Below, piece after piece: positions 16,160 through 24,497 of a DNA stretch of 56,614 nt. The notes under the pieces are model-generated. The model did not search any database and was not told where the DNA came from. It was given only the letters and a program-made list of their open reading frames with translations. This DNA comes from Thermoanaerobaculia bacterium (GTDB lineage Bacteria > Acidobacteriota > Thermoanaerobaculia > Gp7-AA8). The translations under genes were made by a program, and so were the position numbers. The stretch's first letter is position 1; every line of letters begins with the position of its first letter. The stretch is from the NCBI GenBank assembly GCA_017883205.1, contig JADGNZ010000038.1, forward strand, positions 1 to 56,614, read 5' to 3'.

Positions 16160-16528
16160 ATGAACAAGCTACGTCACGCACTTGTCGTCGCAGTTTTTGC
16201 CGCAGTTGCGGTCTCTGCCTCCATCCCCGCCTTTGCCGCCTCCAGCATCAAGGTCCACAACAAGAGCAAGTGGGAGATTCACCATCTGTTTCTCTCGCCG
16301 ACCAGCGAGAAGGACGAATGGGGTCCCGATCAGCTCGGCGATGCCGTGATCAAGGCAAACGGCGGCACCTTCACGCTGACCGACATCGAATGCAACAAGT
16401 ACGACATCAAGATCGTGGACGAAGACGGCGACGAGTGCATCGTGCCCGCTGTTTCGCTGTGCGATGACGCCGCGGTGTGGAACATCACGGATGAGCGGCT
16501 GTTGAAGTGCGAAAAGAAGTCCGAGTAA
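16160..16528 (+). CDS. small secreted beta-rich protein, paralogue of 20340 gene
   Basis: The 122-residue protein begins at ATG 16160 after AAGGAG (6-nt spacing) and has a signal peptide ending AFAA. The mature part reads S-I-K-V-H-N-K-S-K-W-E-I-H-H-L-F-L-S, then W-G-x-D-x-L-G, then D-I-E-C and a late Cys (SLCDD). The same order of features (K-V-x-N-x-S/T-K-x-x-I, then G-x-x-I-K, two cysteines, acidic end) occurs in the gene at 20340, so they are likely paralogues. Relatives are common as uncharacterised exported proteins. Function is unknown; a disulfide-stabilised beta sandwich is plausible. Confidence 0.85.
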   Translation: MNKLRHALVVAVFAAVAVSASIPAFAASSIKVHNKSKWEIHHLFLSPTSEKDEWGPDQLGDAVIKANGGTFTLTDIECNKYDIKIVDEDGDECIVPAVSLCDDAAVWNITDERLLKCEKKSE

Positions 16529-16610
16529 ACGAACAAAAGGGCGCGCAACCTGCATGCCTTGACCAGCACACAACGGACCCGAGGCCGAACCTTCGGGAAG
16601 GGGAACAAGA

Positions 16611-17024
16611 ATGAAAAGAGCAAAATGGACAGTGGCCGGCCTGGGTCTTCTTCTGATTCTGGCCGTTGCGTGCACGACGGAAACCGCCATCAAATCGGTG
16701 AAGCTCGGCAAGGATGCGGCGGTCAGCAGCGAGACTTCCGCGTTTGCAACCGGTGACACGGTTAATGCCGTCGCCGAGATCTCCAGCGCGGGCAAGGTCA
16801 AAGTCACGGGACGCCTACTCATCGACGAGGTTGAAGGGCAGACGAAGGGTCCGATCCCGGGCCTCGAGAAGACGATCGACCTTGCCAGCAGCGGTACCGC
16901 GAACTTCACCTTCTCGCCTCCGACGGCGGGCTGGCCGAAGGGCAAGTACACGCTGGAAGTCGTGATGACAGACGACGCCGGCGCACAGAAGGGCACGAAG
17001 TCCGCGAACTTCACGGTTTCTTAG
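16611..17024 (+). CDS. hypothetical lipoprotein
   Basis: The 137-residue product has a lipobox LAVAC (Cys near residue 21) after a short signal and starts behind an AAGGGGAA site. The mature part is a single beta-sandwich-like domain, with VTGRLLIDE, GTANFTFSPP, GWPKGKYTLEVVMTDDAGAQ and a closing ANFTVS. The pattern W-P-x-G-x-Y is common in envelope beta domains. It follows the 16160 gene by 82 bp on the same strand and ends in a strong terminator. Function is unknown. Confidence 0.82.
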   Translation: MKRAKWTVAGLGLLLILAVACTTETAIKSVKLGKDAAVSSETSAFATGDTVNAVAEISSAGKVKVTGRLLIDEVEGQTKGPIPGLEKTIDLASSGTANFTFSPPTAGWPKGKYTLEVVMTDDAGAQKGTKSANFTVS

Positions 17025-17041
17025 GCCGCCAACGAAACTTC

Positions 17042-17068
17042 GGAGGGCGGGCAACGGGCCCGCCCTCC
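17042..17068. terminator. hairpin between convergent genes
   Basis: GGAGGGCGGGC pairs perfectly (11 bp) with GCCCGCCCTCC around a 5-nt loop. It sits between the lipoprotein stop (17024) and the stop of the scramblase-like gene (17080). T-rich sequence on the right is short. Confidence 0.7.
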
Positions 17069-17079
17069 ATTTGCGTTGC

Positions 17080-17667
17080 TTACTTCTTCTCGCGATAGAC
17101 GGTGTCGACGGCCAGTCCAGCAGCAAGAAGGAGCGCGGCGACATCCGGCCGTCCCGCGGCGCCGTCCGAGAGCGCGATCACGTAGGTATCCGCACTCGTG
17201 AACAACGCTTTCCCGAGCCCGTCCCACTTCTTCGTGATCGATCCCAGCACTTCGCCGGTCGAGCTCGTAATCTGGAAGTTCCACCCTTTCCAGTCGCCCT
17301 TCACCGATCCGATCTCGACGTCCTGTGCATCGAGAATCCGGAACGAAGGTCCGATCGACATCAGCTTCGCTTCGAAGTGTCCGATCGTGCGGTCGCCCAT
17401 GACCACGGAGACCCTGGCGCGGAGAAATGTGAAGCCGCGCTGGATCGAGACCAACGGCGTCGTGCTCGCTCCCTCGTAGACATTTACAGCCGTCGGCAGC
17501 ATGTGTTTGTTGGCGACGAGCCGCATCCACTTGGCCCAGCCTGGCGGCTCTTCTTTGGCAATGCCGATCGGTGCTCCGCTCTCGGCATCGAGAAGGTCGT
17601 AGGTGGCCGTCAGCTTGGCAAACGCGACGTGCTCCTTGACCACATAGGTTTTTCGTTCCAATAACAT
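17080..17667 (-). CDS. LURP-one/phospholipid scramblase-related protein
   Basis: The ATG at 17667 has AGGGAGAG 5 nt upstream and is preferred to the codon at 17703. The 195-residue product has the repeating beta-strand pattern of the tubby-like C-terminal (LURP-one-related) fold: YVVKEHVAFAKLTATYDLLDA, GPSFRILDAQDVEIGSVKGDW, WNFQITSSTGEVLGSITKKW. It ends with a hydrophobic helix (DVAALLLAAGLAVDTVY). The family includes scramblase-related and uncharacterised bacterial proteins, and the biochemical role in bacteria is not established. It stands alone, convergent with the lipoprotein gene. Confidence 0.78.
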   Translation of the reverse strand: MLLERKTYVVKEHVAFAKLTATYDLLDAESGAPIGIAKEEPPGWAKWMRLVANKHMLPTAVNVYEGASTTPLVSIQRGFTFLRARVSVVMGDRTIGHFEAKLMSIGPSFRILDAQDVEIGSVKGDWKGWNFQITSSTGEVLGSITKKWDGLGKALFTSADTYVIALSDGAAGRPDVAALLLAAGLAVDTVYREKK

Positions 17668-17798
17668 AAGACTCTCTCCCTGATCTTGTTTTTTCGTGCG
17701 CATTCAGCCTACCACGACCGATTTGATCCTTTCGATGGGTGATTCAGAGCGCCCGGCCGGAAGACGATATTCGTGATTGCCGTGGCGCTCGATCGGCC

Positions 17799-17804
17799 TA
17801 TACT
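17799..17804 (+). promoter_or_regulatory. -10 element of a likely leaderless psiE promoter
   Basis: TATACT lies 8 nt before the psiE ATG, and TTGCCG lies 16 bp upstream of it (17777-17782). No Shine-Dalgarno is present, so transcription probably begins at the start codon. Confidence 0.6.
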
Positions 17805-17812
17805 GCTGAGCT

Positions 17813-18334
17813 ATGAGCGAACACGAAGAAGAGGGAAAAACGTGGACGTCCAAGGCGTCGGTTTACCTGGGCTCCGCCGAGAGCGCGGTCCTGGTGTTGA
17901 TCGGAGTCGCGCTGGTGATGGTGGCCGTGCTGCTTCTTTACTCGGGGATGCATGACCTGTGGGAAGCTGTGCAGGGCGGGCCGAAGATCATCGAGCACAA
18001 GTCGATCGAGATCCTCAACACCGTACTCCTCGTGATGATGACGATGGAGATCGTCTACACGGTTGCCATTTCGCTCAAGTCGCACACGCTGAACGCCGAG
18101 CCCTTCCTGATCATCGGTTCGATCGCCGCGATCCGGCGCATGCTGGTCATCACAGCCACCTCGACCGAGACCGAAGTCAACCCGGCGATCTTTCACAACA
18201 CGCTCGTGGAGCTGGGACTCCTTGCCGCAACGGTGGTAGCGATGACGATTGCCATCTGCATCCTCCGTTTCAGCCAGAGGAAGTACGTCGACGACAAGAT
18301 CGCCGCCGCGGCTGCCGCCGACTCTCATTCCTGA
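17813..18334 (+). CDS. psiE: PsiE-family membrane protein
   Basis: The 173-residue protein has four predicted membrane helices: about residues 24-46, 68-90, 96-114 and 130-150. The family signature is in SIEILNTVLLVMMTMEIVYTV and PFLIIGSIAAIRRMLV. PsiE is named for phosphate-starvation induction in E. coli, but its molecular function is unknown. No Pho box was noticed. TATACT lies 8 nt upstream of the ATG with no Shine-Dalgarno, indicating a leaderless message. The neighbours are small envelope proteins, not phosphate genes. Confidence 0.88.
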   Translation: MSEHEEEGKTWTSKASVYLGSAESAVLVLIGVALVMVAVLLLYSGMHDLWEAVQGGPKIIEHKSIEILNTVLLVMMTMEIVYTVAISLKSHTLNAEPFLIIGSIAAIRRMLVITATSTETEVNPAIFHNTLVELGLLAATVVAMTIAICILRFSQRKYVDDKIAAAAAADSHS

Positions 18335-18461
18335 TCCGCAGGTCAAACACGGCCCAGGCTCCGGACTCGTTCAACGCAGCCGGATGCCCTGGGGCGATGC
18401 CACGGGTTGAGTCATTCGTCAGACAAACGAAGTACCGAACGAGGAAAGAGGGATAACAACC

Positions 18462-18827
18462 ATGTTGATGCGAATCGTTGCTGTTGGTGCACTTGCAGCT
18501 CTCCTGGGAACATCTGCCATCGCTCGCAGTGATCGCTATGGTGCGATCGCCTACTCCCAACGCACGGGCCACTACGGCTACGCGGATAACGCGGGCACTC
18601 GCGCCGGAGCAGAGAGACGCGCTCTCGAAAACTGCGAAGGACGCGACTGCAAAGTCGAGGTCTGGTTCCGCAACAGCTGCGGCGCACTCGCCACCGGCGA
18701 GGGCGGCCGGATCTACGGCTGGGCACAGAACGCGAGCCTACGCGAGGCGAAGGAAAGCGCCGTCGAACATTGCCGGCACGAGGGCGGCCGCCGCTGCCGA
18801 GTCGTGATCTCGGCCTGCACGCCGTAA
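18462..18827 (+). CDS. DUF4189-domain secreted protein
   Basis: The 121-residue product has a signal peptide ending AIARS (or starts two codons later at the second Met). DUF4189 features are YGAIAYS near the start, A-E-x-x-A-L-x-x-C, DCKVEVWFRNSCGALA, then a second AKESAVEHC and CRVVISACTP. Six cysteines are well placed for disulfides. An AGAGGGAT site precedes the ATG. It is probably a periplasmic protein of unknown function. A 16-bp-stem hairpin just downstream separates it from the convergent TMEM43 gene. Confidence 0.88.
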   Translation: MLMRIVAVGALAALLGTSAIARSDRYGAIAYSQRTGHYGYADNAGTRAGAERRALENCEGRDCKVEVWFRNSCGALATGEGGRIYGWAQNASLREAKESAVEHCRHEGGRRCRVVISACTP

Positions 18828-18839
18828 TCGAAAACAAGG

Positions 18840-18876
18840 TTGAATGGTGAAGAGTGAAGAACTCTTCACCATTCAA
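18840..18876. terminator. perfect 16-bp hairpin between convergent genes
   Basis: TTGAATGGTGAAGAGT pairs perfectly with ACTCTTCACCATTCAA around GAAGA. It lies between the stops of the DUF4189 and TMEM43 genes and could stop transcription from both sides, although it lacks a long T tract. Confidence 0.75.
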
Positions 18877-18891
18877 CAAGTTGCGCTAACG

Positions 18892-20079
18892 CTAGACCGA
18901 GACAGGCGCGGTGACCATCCCAGCGCGCACTGCTTTCTTCTTCTTCCCGACGCTCACCAGCCAGTAGAGCGCTGCGATGGCGAGGACGATCATCGTGATG
19001 CCGATCATCGGCCGGTAGAACACCCACGCCAACGCGATCACGAGGAATGACAGAATCGCAGCGCCGAGGAATGCGAAGAGTCCGATCCCGGCACCCAGCA
19101 TCGTCCCGAAGATCGGCAGCACGTCGGCGAATACGACGATCGGACGGAAGAGCATGAAGATGCCGATGAACATCAGGAAGAACCCGCCGCCGCGGATCAG
19201 CCACGTCAGGAACGTGTTCGCGTCCTGCGCCTTCTTGAACATCTGCTGCGCGGTGAGGTTCCCCTCCTCCACGAGCAGAATCGACGTTCCGGTCGAGGTC
19301 GAATACGGCACAAATGTCTGTCCGCTCTGGACGCCGACGAGGCTGACCGTGGCGGGGTTGATGGTTTGGAACGAGATCCGTACATCGCCGACCTTCGGCG
19401 TGGCCGGATCGTCGCCCGCGTAGAAGTTCCCACCGGAGACTTTGAAACGATCCTTGACGTCGGCCGGCAGTTGCTCCAACGCCGCCGCATCAACCGGCAG
19501 ACTCGTGGCGTTGGTCAGTTGCCCGAGTTGTTCCTGCGACATCGTGAATGCGCCGGCTGTCACTTTGTTGGCGACGAAGGTCTTGGTCTCGAACGGCGGA
19601 GCCTCCGGATTCTCGTGCCCTTCCGGATGCTTGAAGTTGGACGAGTCGATCCGCCCGTTTGCCCACTCCTTCTTGTACTCCCACGTCGTCACGGTCTCGG
19701 TGCCGCCGCCAATTTTCTTGCGCGACTCACTCTTCTCGTGCTCTTTCCACTGGAACATGTCGACGTTGCGGATCAGCTTGACCGCGGTAGCCTGCACGGC
19801 CAGTTGGTCATCTACGACAGGAGCGTCTGTCTTCACCGCGCCGCTCGTATGAATGAGTTTCCCTTCTTTGCCGGGATCGACGGAGTCCGACGGCACCGAC
19901 ACGACCGCTCCGAGTCCCTCGGTCAGTCCTTTCGACGTGCGAACGGCCCGCCCTTCGTTCCAGAACAGGAGCGGAACCGAGACCACAAACAAGATGAAAC
20001 CGAAAAACACGCTCTTGATCGATCCGAGAATGTTGCCGCCCCACGATGTGCTGGTCGTGGAGGTAAAGGAATCAGGCAT
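18892..20079 (-). CDS. TMEM43-family membrane protein
   Basis: The ATG at 20079 has GAGGAG 8 nt upstream; longer frames to 20175 lack a site. The 395-residue product has one N-terminal membrane helix (about 16-40), a large extracytoplasmic domain (about 45-285) and three C-terminal helices (about 295-375) before a basic end. TMEM43/LUMA-like features include FFGFILFVVSVPLLFWNEGRAV, VQATAVKLIRNVDMFQW and SYVPYSTSTGTSILLVEEG-type sequence. The bacterial role is unknown; human TMEM43 is a nuclear-envelope scaffold. Its promoter region faces that of the 20340 gene. Confidence 0.88.
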   Translation of the reverse strand: MPDSFTSTTSTSWGGNILGSIKSVFFGFILFVVSVPLLFWNEGRAVRTSKGLTEGLGAVVSVPSDSVDPGKEGKLIHTSGAVKTDAPVVDDQLAVQATAVKLIRNVDMFQWKEHEKSESRKKIGGGTETVTTWEYKKEWANGRIDSSNFKHPEGHENPEAPPFETKTFVANKVTAGAFTMSQEQLGQLTNATSLPVDAAALEQLPADVKDRFKVSGGNFYAGDDPATPKVGDVRISFQTINPATVSLVGVQSGQTFVPYSTSTGTSILLVEEGNLTAQQMFKKAQDANTFLTWLIRGGGFFLMFIGIFMLFRPIVVFADVLPIFGTMLGAGIGLFAFLGAAILSFLVIALAWVFYRPMIGITMIVLAIAALYWLVSVGKKKKAVRAGMVTAPVSV

Positions 20080-20261
20080 GACGCGATCTCCTCTAATGTA
20101 TTGGTTGGATTTGGAAGGGCGGACGAGGCCCGTACGCGTCACTTTATGCTGAACGATCGTTGGACGCCACAGCACGCTTGGCTCATAAGAACCATGGGGA
20201 GCCCATGCAACTTGACTGAATCGGCGGCGTCCTCAAATCCTGTTGCGTCCGCCTTCCAACA

Positions 20262-20323
20262 GTTATATTATGGATTGATCGTCCACGCCGGGACCCACCC
20301 GGTGCGCAGTTAATCCAATATAA
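20262..20323 (+). promoter_or_regulatory. structured 5' leader or operator before the 20340 gene
   Basis: TTATATTATGGATT (20262-20275) is nearly inverted by AATCCAATATAA (20312-20323). Between them CCGGG-ACCCA-CCCGG (20288-20302) forms a nested stem. The whole structure ends 16 nt before the ATG. It could be a protein operator or a two-stem RNA leader. Confidence 0.5.
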
Positions 20324-20339
20324 GAGAGAGATAACGTTT

Positions 20340-20678
20340 ATGAAGAAAACGTCCGTGAAAGTACTGCTTTTTGCCCTTCTCCTGACCACCCTGGCATCCG
20401 TCTCTGCATACGCCGAGGAGTACAAGTTCAAGGTCACCAACAGCACGAAGACCGTCATCACGAAGATCCTTGTTTCCGAAGACGGCCAGAAGTACGGCTT
20501 CTTCGACATCGGCAAGGGCATCAAGCCGGGCCAGACCGTCGAGCTCGTGTGGGACAAGTCGACGAACAACGAAGCCTGCAAGCAGCACGTGAAGGCCGTC
20601 TACGCAGACGGTTCCGAATCCGAGCCGGCCATGTTCGACTTCTGCGAATCGGACGTCGCTCTCGAATTCAACGACTGA
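20340..20678 (+). CDS. small secreted beta-rich protein, paralogue of 16160 gene
   Basis: The 112-residue protein has a signal peptide ending AYAE and starts behind GAGAGAG. The mature part YKFKVTNSTKTVITKILVSEDG...YGFFDIGKGIKPGQTVELVW resembles the 16160 protein in order and spacing. It has two cysteines (EACKQ and DFCES) and ends in acidic residues. Lysine codons are frequent compared with neighbours, and the strong leader structure plus clear terminator suggest a highly expressed monocistronic gene. Function is unknown. Confidence 0.85.
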   Translation: MKKTSVKVLLFALLLTTLASVSAYAEEYKFKVTNSTKTVITKILVSEDGQKYGFFDIGKGIKPGQTVELVWDKSTNNEACKQHVKAVYADGSESEPAMFDFCESDVALEFND

Positions 20679-20702
20679 CGTTTCTCGAATCGCGAATCTT
20701 CG

Positions 20703-20739
20703 GCGGGACCACTCTCACGGGTGGTCCCGCTTTGTTTTT
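20703..20739 (+). terminator. intrinsic terminator of the 20340 gene
   Basis: GCGGGACCAC and GTGGTCCCGC form a perfect 10-bp stem with an 8-nt loop, followed by TTTGTTTTT. This is the clearest rho-independent terminator in the window. Confidence 0.92.
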
Positions 20740-20798
20740 CCGGAGGAACGAGGCAGAGACGAGAGATTAGAGATCAGGCGGGTTCTTTCCTGAGCGGA

Positions 20799-22049
20799 TC
20801 AAGCTCCCGCGATCATCCCCTCCTCCTCCCCTCGGGCCACCAGCGCGGTGGCGGCAAGATCTCCGGTCACATTGAGAACGGTCGAGAACGTATCCGGAAT
20901 CGCATCGACGGCGATGAGGATGCCGATTCCTTCGACCGGCAGACCAATCGCCAGAAACAGCGGCGTGAGCATGATGAACGCGCCCCGAGGAATGCCCGGC
21001 ACCGCGAACGACAGGAACACGGCAGCAAACGCGATCGTGGCGATCGCCGTGGCGTGCAGCGGGATGCCGTAGAACCAGCCGATGAAGAGCGCGCCCACCG
21101 TCCACGACAACGGTGCGGCGATCTTGAATGTGGAAACGGCCAGCGGCAGCACGAAACCACAGACGCGATTCGGAAGCTCGAGTCCGCGCTCCGCACTTTC
21201 GACGAGCGCCGGCAGCGATGCGATGGACGAGCTCGAGCTGATTGCGATGAGCTGCGCCGGCAGTGCCGCCCTGGCAAAGCGTCGCATCGAAATCCGCGCC
21301 ACCAGCGCAACTACGGGATAGAGCAGCAGCGTCACGATGAGATTGCCGGCCGAGTACACGACGATGTAGAAACCGATGCCGCCAGCCAGCTCCGCTCCCG
21401 CGTGAACCGCGAGCGGCAGCACCAACGCGAAGACGCCGAGCGGCGCGAGCATCACCACCCACCGCACCAGCGTGAGCATGGCCTCGCCGAGCGCGCGAAA
21501 AAATCCGAGAAGCATGGCGCGCGCCGGATCGGGCGTACGCGCCACCGCGAGCGCGAAGAGCAGCGTGAAGAGAACCAGCGGCATCATCGCACCCGACGCC
21601 GCGGCAGCGATCGGATTCGAAGGAAGCAGCGATGACAACCACGCCGAAAACGTCTGGCTCTGTCCGGCTCCCGCCAGGTCGCCCGCCGCCTCCGCTGCGC
21701 CCCTCGGCAATGCCATGATTCCGAGCCGGCGCGGGAGCATCTGAAACATCGCAAGCGCAAGCGGAATCACCACGATCGCCGTTCCTGCCAGAAGTGCCAC
21801 GAACGTAACCAGCGATCGCCCGCCGATACGCGCGATCGACCGCAGGTCATCCGCCGACGCCACGCCCGTGATGAGCAGCGACACGACCAGCGGGATCACG
21901 GTCATGCGGATCGCGTTGACCCACAGTGTCCCGACTGGAACGATGAAATCGACCGCGCGGAGCAGCGAAGCGTTCCCCGAAGCAGCAATAGCGATCCCGC
22001 AGATCAGCGCAGCAGCAAGGGCGACGAGGACACGTGTGGTTTCTTTCAA
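20799..22049 (-). CDS. DAACS-family dicarboxylate/amino acid:cation symporter
   Basis: The 416-residue inner-membrane protein has about eight helices plus two re-entrant loops. The serine-rich hairpin is intact (AISSSSSIASLPALVE, about residue 258-275) and the late VDAIPDTFSTVLNVTGDLAAT motif matches the family. The usual N-M-D-G-T cation/substrate motif is replaced by an AVSTFKI sequence in LPLAVSTFKIAAPLSW, so substrate or coupling may differ. The start is TTG at 22049 with GAGGT 8 nt upstream. It lies 10 bp after the SDR gene and is the last gene of a three-gene operon. Confidence 0.88.
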   Translation of the reverse strand: MKETTRVLVALAAALICGIAIAASGNASLLRAVDFIVPVGTLWVNAIRMTVIPLVVSLLITGVASADDLRSIARIGGRSLVTFVALLAGTAIVVIPLALAMFQMLPRRLGIMALPRGAAEAAGDLAGAGQSQTFSAWLSSLLPSNPIAAAASGAMMPLVLFTLLFALAVARTPDPARAMLLGFFRALGEAMLTLVRWVVMLAPLGVFALVLPLAVHAGAELAGGIGFYIVVYSAGNLIVTLLLYPVVALVARISMRRFARAALPAQLIAISSSSSIASLPALVESAERGLELPNRVCGFVLPLAVSTFKIAAPLSWTVGALFIGWFYGIPLHATAIATIAFAAVFLSFAVPGIPRGAFIMLTPLFLAIGLPVEGIGILIAVDAIPDTFSTVLNVTGDLAATALVARGEEEGMIAGA

Positions 22050-22059
22050 TTGGAGTACC

Positions 22060-22803
22060 TCACATCATCAAGTCCCCGCCATTGATATCGAACGATGCCC
22101 CAGTGATGTACCCGGCCGCCTCGGAGGCAGCAAAGCAGATCAAGTCCGCAACCTCCAGCGACGTTCCGAGCCGCGGGACCGGGTAGCTGCGGGCCAGGCG
22201 CTCCAGCAGTTCGTTCGTCGCGTTCTCATGCGTCAGCTCCGTATCGATCATCCCCGGACAAACTGCGTTCACCGTGATGCCGAACTGGCCGAGCTCCTTC
22301 GCGCTCGCGCGGGTAAGGCCGAGGAGTCCGGCCTTCGATGCGGTGTAGTGCGCGCCGCCGAGCGTGCTCACCGTGCGGCCGGCGGACGACGAGATATTGA
22401 TGATGCGGCCGTAGTGCTGCGCCTTCATGATCGGCAGCACTGCCTTCGTGAAGAGGAACGGTGCGGTGAGATTCACTTCCAGCGCCTCCCGCCACTCCTC
22501 GGCCGAAAGATTCGGAAAGCGCGTCGAGCGCGCGAAGGCAGCATTGTTCACCAGGATATCGACCCGCCCGAACCGTTCCACCGTCGCCCTGACGATCTCC
22601 TCCGGAACACCAGGCGCTGCGATGTCGCCCGGAACCGCCAGTGCGCGCCCGCCGAGCGACTGCGCCAGCGATTCCGCCCGCGCACGATCACGCACATTCA
22701 CAGCGACGGCCGCACCCCTCTCGTAAAGTCGCTCAGCCGCCGCGCGTCCAAGCCCGCGCGCAGCACCGGTGACGATGGCGACACGACCCTCGAAGTCGTT
22801 CAT
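22060..22803 (-). CDS. SDR-family NAD(P)-dependent oxidoreductase
   Basis: The 247-residue protein is a classical short-chain dehydrogenase resembling FabG-type 3-oxoacyl-ACP reductases. The cofactor motif is TGAARGLG (12-19). NNAA lies near 87-90. The catalytic residues are Ser in ISSSAGR, with Tyr and Lys in YTASK. C-terminal GASFDINGG is typical of the family. Arg residues after the first strand (NVRDRARAE) favour NADPH. Its ATG overlaps the TGA of the TlpA-like gene by 4 nt, so it is translationally coupled. The substrate cannot be inferred. Confidence 0.92.
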   Translation of the reverse strand: MNDFEGRVAIVTGAARGLGRAAAERLYERGAAVAVNVRDRARAESLAQSLGGRALAVPGDIAAPGVPEEIVRATVERFGRVDILVNNAAFARSTRFPNLSAEEWREALEVNLTAPFLFTKAVLPIMKAQHYGRIINISSSAGRTVSTLGGAHYTASKAGLLGLTRASAKELGQFGITVNAVCPGMIDTELTHENATNELLERLARSYPVPRLGTSLEVADLICFAASEAAGYITGASFDINGGDLMM

Positions 22804-24083
22804 GACTCTGCTCCCTCGCGGAGCATCGTATCGATCAACGATTCGATCTCCGTGCGCAGCTCGTCGTAGTGCTTGCCCGTTCCCGGCCCTGCGAAGCCGG
22901 AGTAGATCTTGCGCACCTTTCCGTCGCGTCCGACGAAGATCGACGTCGGAAAGGCCAGGACGCGCGTGATGTCGGGGAGCGTGGCCGAGGCCTTCGCTTT
23001 GTCGCTCACGCCCGCGAGAAGGAGCGTGTAGCGGATCTTGTGACGTGTCGCAAAGCGCCTCACCATTCGGCTGTCACGCGCCGCATCTCCGGTCAGCTCG
23101 TATGCCAGCCCGACGATCTCGAGCCCCTGGCCGCGATACTTACGATCCCACGCGGCCAGGAGCGGCGCCTCATCATTACAGTTCGGGCACCACGATCCAA
23201 AGATGTTGACGAGTACGACCTTGCCACGAAAGCGATCGTCGCTGAGCGAAACAGGATGTCCCTCGAGGTCGGGAAACCGAAACTGAAATCTTCCATCGGC
23301 GTTCGTCAGCGCAACATCTTTCCAACCATCCGGAAGCGCCGCGCCCGCGTCATCCGTGCGCGTGGCGGTCCATGTGGCGTGATACGAATCGCGTGACCAG
23401 TAATCGCCGGCCAGCGTCCCATCGCTGGCTGCCCGCGCCTGAAAAAGAAACGCGTGCGCCCCGTCGAAGGTCGACAAACGAAGGATGCCGTTCTCGAACG
23501 AACCTTCCAGATAGCGATCGTCACCGGTCGGTGTCAGGAATGTGCCGGTGACATGGTTCGTGCCGGGATCCTGATGAAACTCTCCACGCGCAGGCGAAGT
23601 GCCATCGGCATCGACAAACACCGCCTTCCAGATGCCACTGACATCGTTGATCGAATGGGGCTTGGTTGCCGGAGCAGGTTGAAACCGCGGCAGCTCGCCG
23701 CGCGTCGCGCGAAACGGCATGTGCGACGCACCCTTCGATCCGGTCTTGATCCACTCCCCGGCCATCGCGTTGCCATCGTTTGAAACGGTCGCGAGGATCA
23801 AAGAGTCGTACCAATCGAATCGCAATGCCACCGAGTTGCCTGTGACATCCACTTCGCTCACCGGCGCGCGCTCCGCGCCATTCACGATGACTGCACCGAG
23901 CGGATTGCCGCGTCTCCTGATGCGCAGCGTGAACGGCAACTCGCCGCCGGGAGACATCAGCACCGCGCGCCAGGTCCCCTCGATCGCCGCCGGCTTCGGC
24001 GCCTCGGCACGGCAACCGATGAGGGCAAGCGCCGCGAAAAGACCGACAGCGAATACGCCTTGTTTCCCTCGCAGAAATTGCAT
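22800..24083 (-). CDS. TlpA-like thioredoxin-domain lipoprotein
   Basis: The ATG at 24083 puts the lipobox ALIGC close to the N-terminus. The 427-residue product has a beta-rich N-terminal region (about 30-260) with repeated G-T-W-R / S-G-I-W-K-A motifs. The C-terminal TlpA/AhpC-TSA domain (about 270-420) has GKVVLVNIFGSWCPNC, with the redox Cys pair at C299 and C302. It is expected to act in the periplasm as a membrane-anchored thiol oxidoreductase. It is the first gene of the operon with the SDR and symporter. No strong Shine-Dalgarno is visible. Confidence 0.88.
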   Translation of the reverse strand: MQFLRGKQGVFAVGLFAALALIGCRAEAPKPAAIEGTWRAVLMSPGGELPFTLRIRRRGNPLGAVIVNGAERAPVSEVDVTGNSVALRFDWYDSLILATVSNDGNAMAGEWIKTGSKGASHMPFRATRGELPRFQPAPATKPHSINDVSGIWKAVFVDADGTSPARGEFHQDPGTNHVTGTFLTPTGDDRYLEGSFENGILRLSTFDGAHAFLFQARAASDGTLAGDYWSRDSYHATWTATRTDDAGAALPDGWKDVALTNADGRFQFRFPDLEGHPVSLSDDRFRGKVVLVNIFGSWCPNCNDEAPLLAAWDRKYRGQGLEIVGLAYELTGDAARDSRMVRRFATRHKIRYTLLLAGVSDKAKASATLPDITRVLAFPTSIFVGRDGKVRKIYSGFAGPGTGKHYDELRTEIESLIDTMLREGAES

Positions 24084-24332
24084 CGCCGCTATCTTGACAC
24101 GAGCCGATAACCTCGCCGATGAAAGTCCGACATCAAACGACAAGGTCTCGCGCGTGAACGACGATTCGAAGCATTGGAGCTATCGGCCAGATCCAACCAT
24201 CGAGGCGGGACGCCCCGATGGCCGCGGTCGAGACGACCGCACTCCTCGGCGTGAAGTAAGGCGCAGTCATTGTGTCAAACGACGAGTAGTCGAAGCGCGC
24301 GCCGCCAACTACACACCACAAACGGAAACAAT

Positions 24333-24497
24333 ATGAAATCAGATCACATGAACGTGAAATCAGAGCATATGAGTGTGATCCCGGCTCACATTAGTGTGAT
24401 CCCAGATCATGTGAACGTGATCCAAGTTCATACGAGTGTGATCCAGGATCACATGAGTGTGAAATCGGATCACGTGAATGGGAAACCAGAACCCGTG
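24333..24497. repeat. 21-bp tandem array A
   Basis: Seven consecutive 21-bp units (24348-24494) follow a partial unit. The core is ATGAGTGTGATCCCGGATCAC with substitutions, containing GATCAC/GTGATC inverted elements. Every unit is exactly 21 bp, so an open frame (24333-24503 plus) reads as heptapeptides M-S-V-I-P-D-H, but no ribosome site is clear and first codon positions vary freely. The last two units also encode the C-terminus of the minus-strand gene at 24470. Confidence 0.92.
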
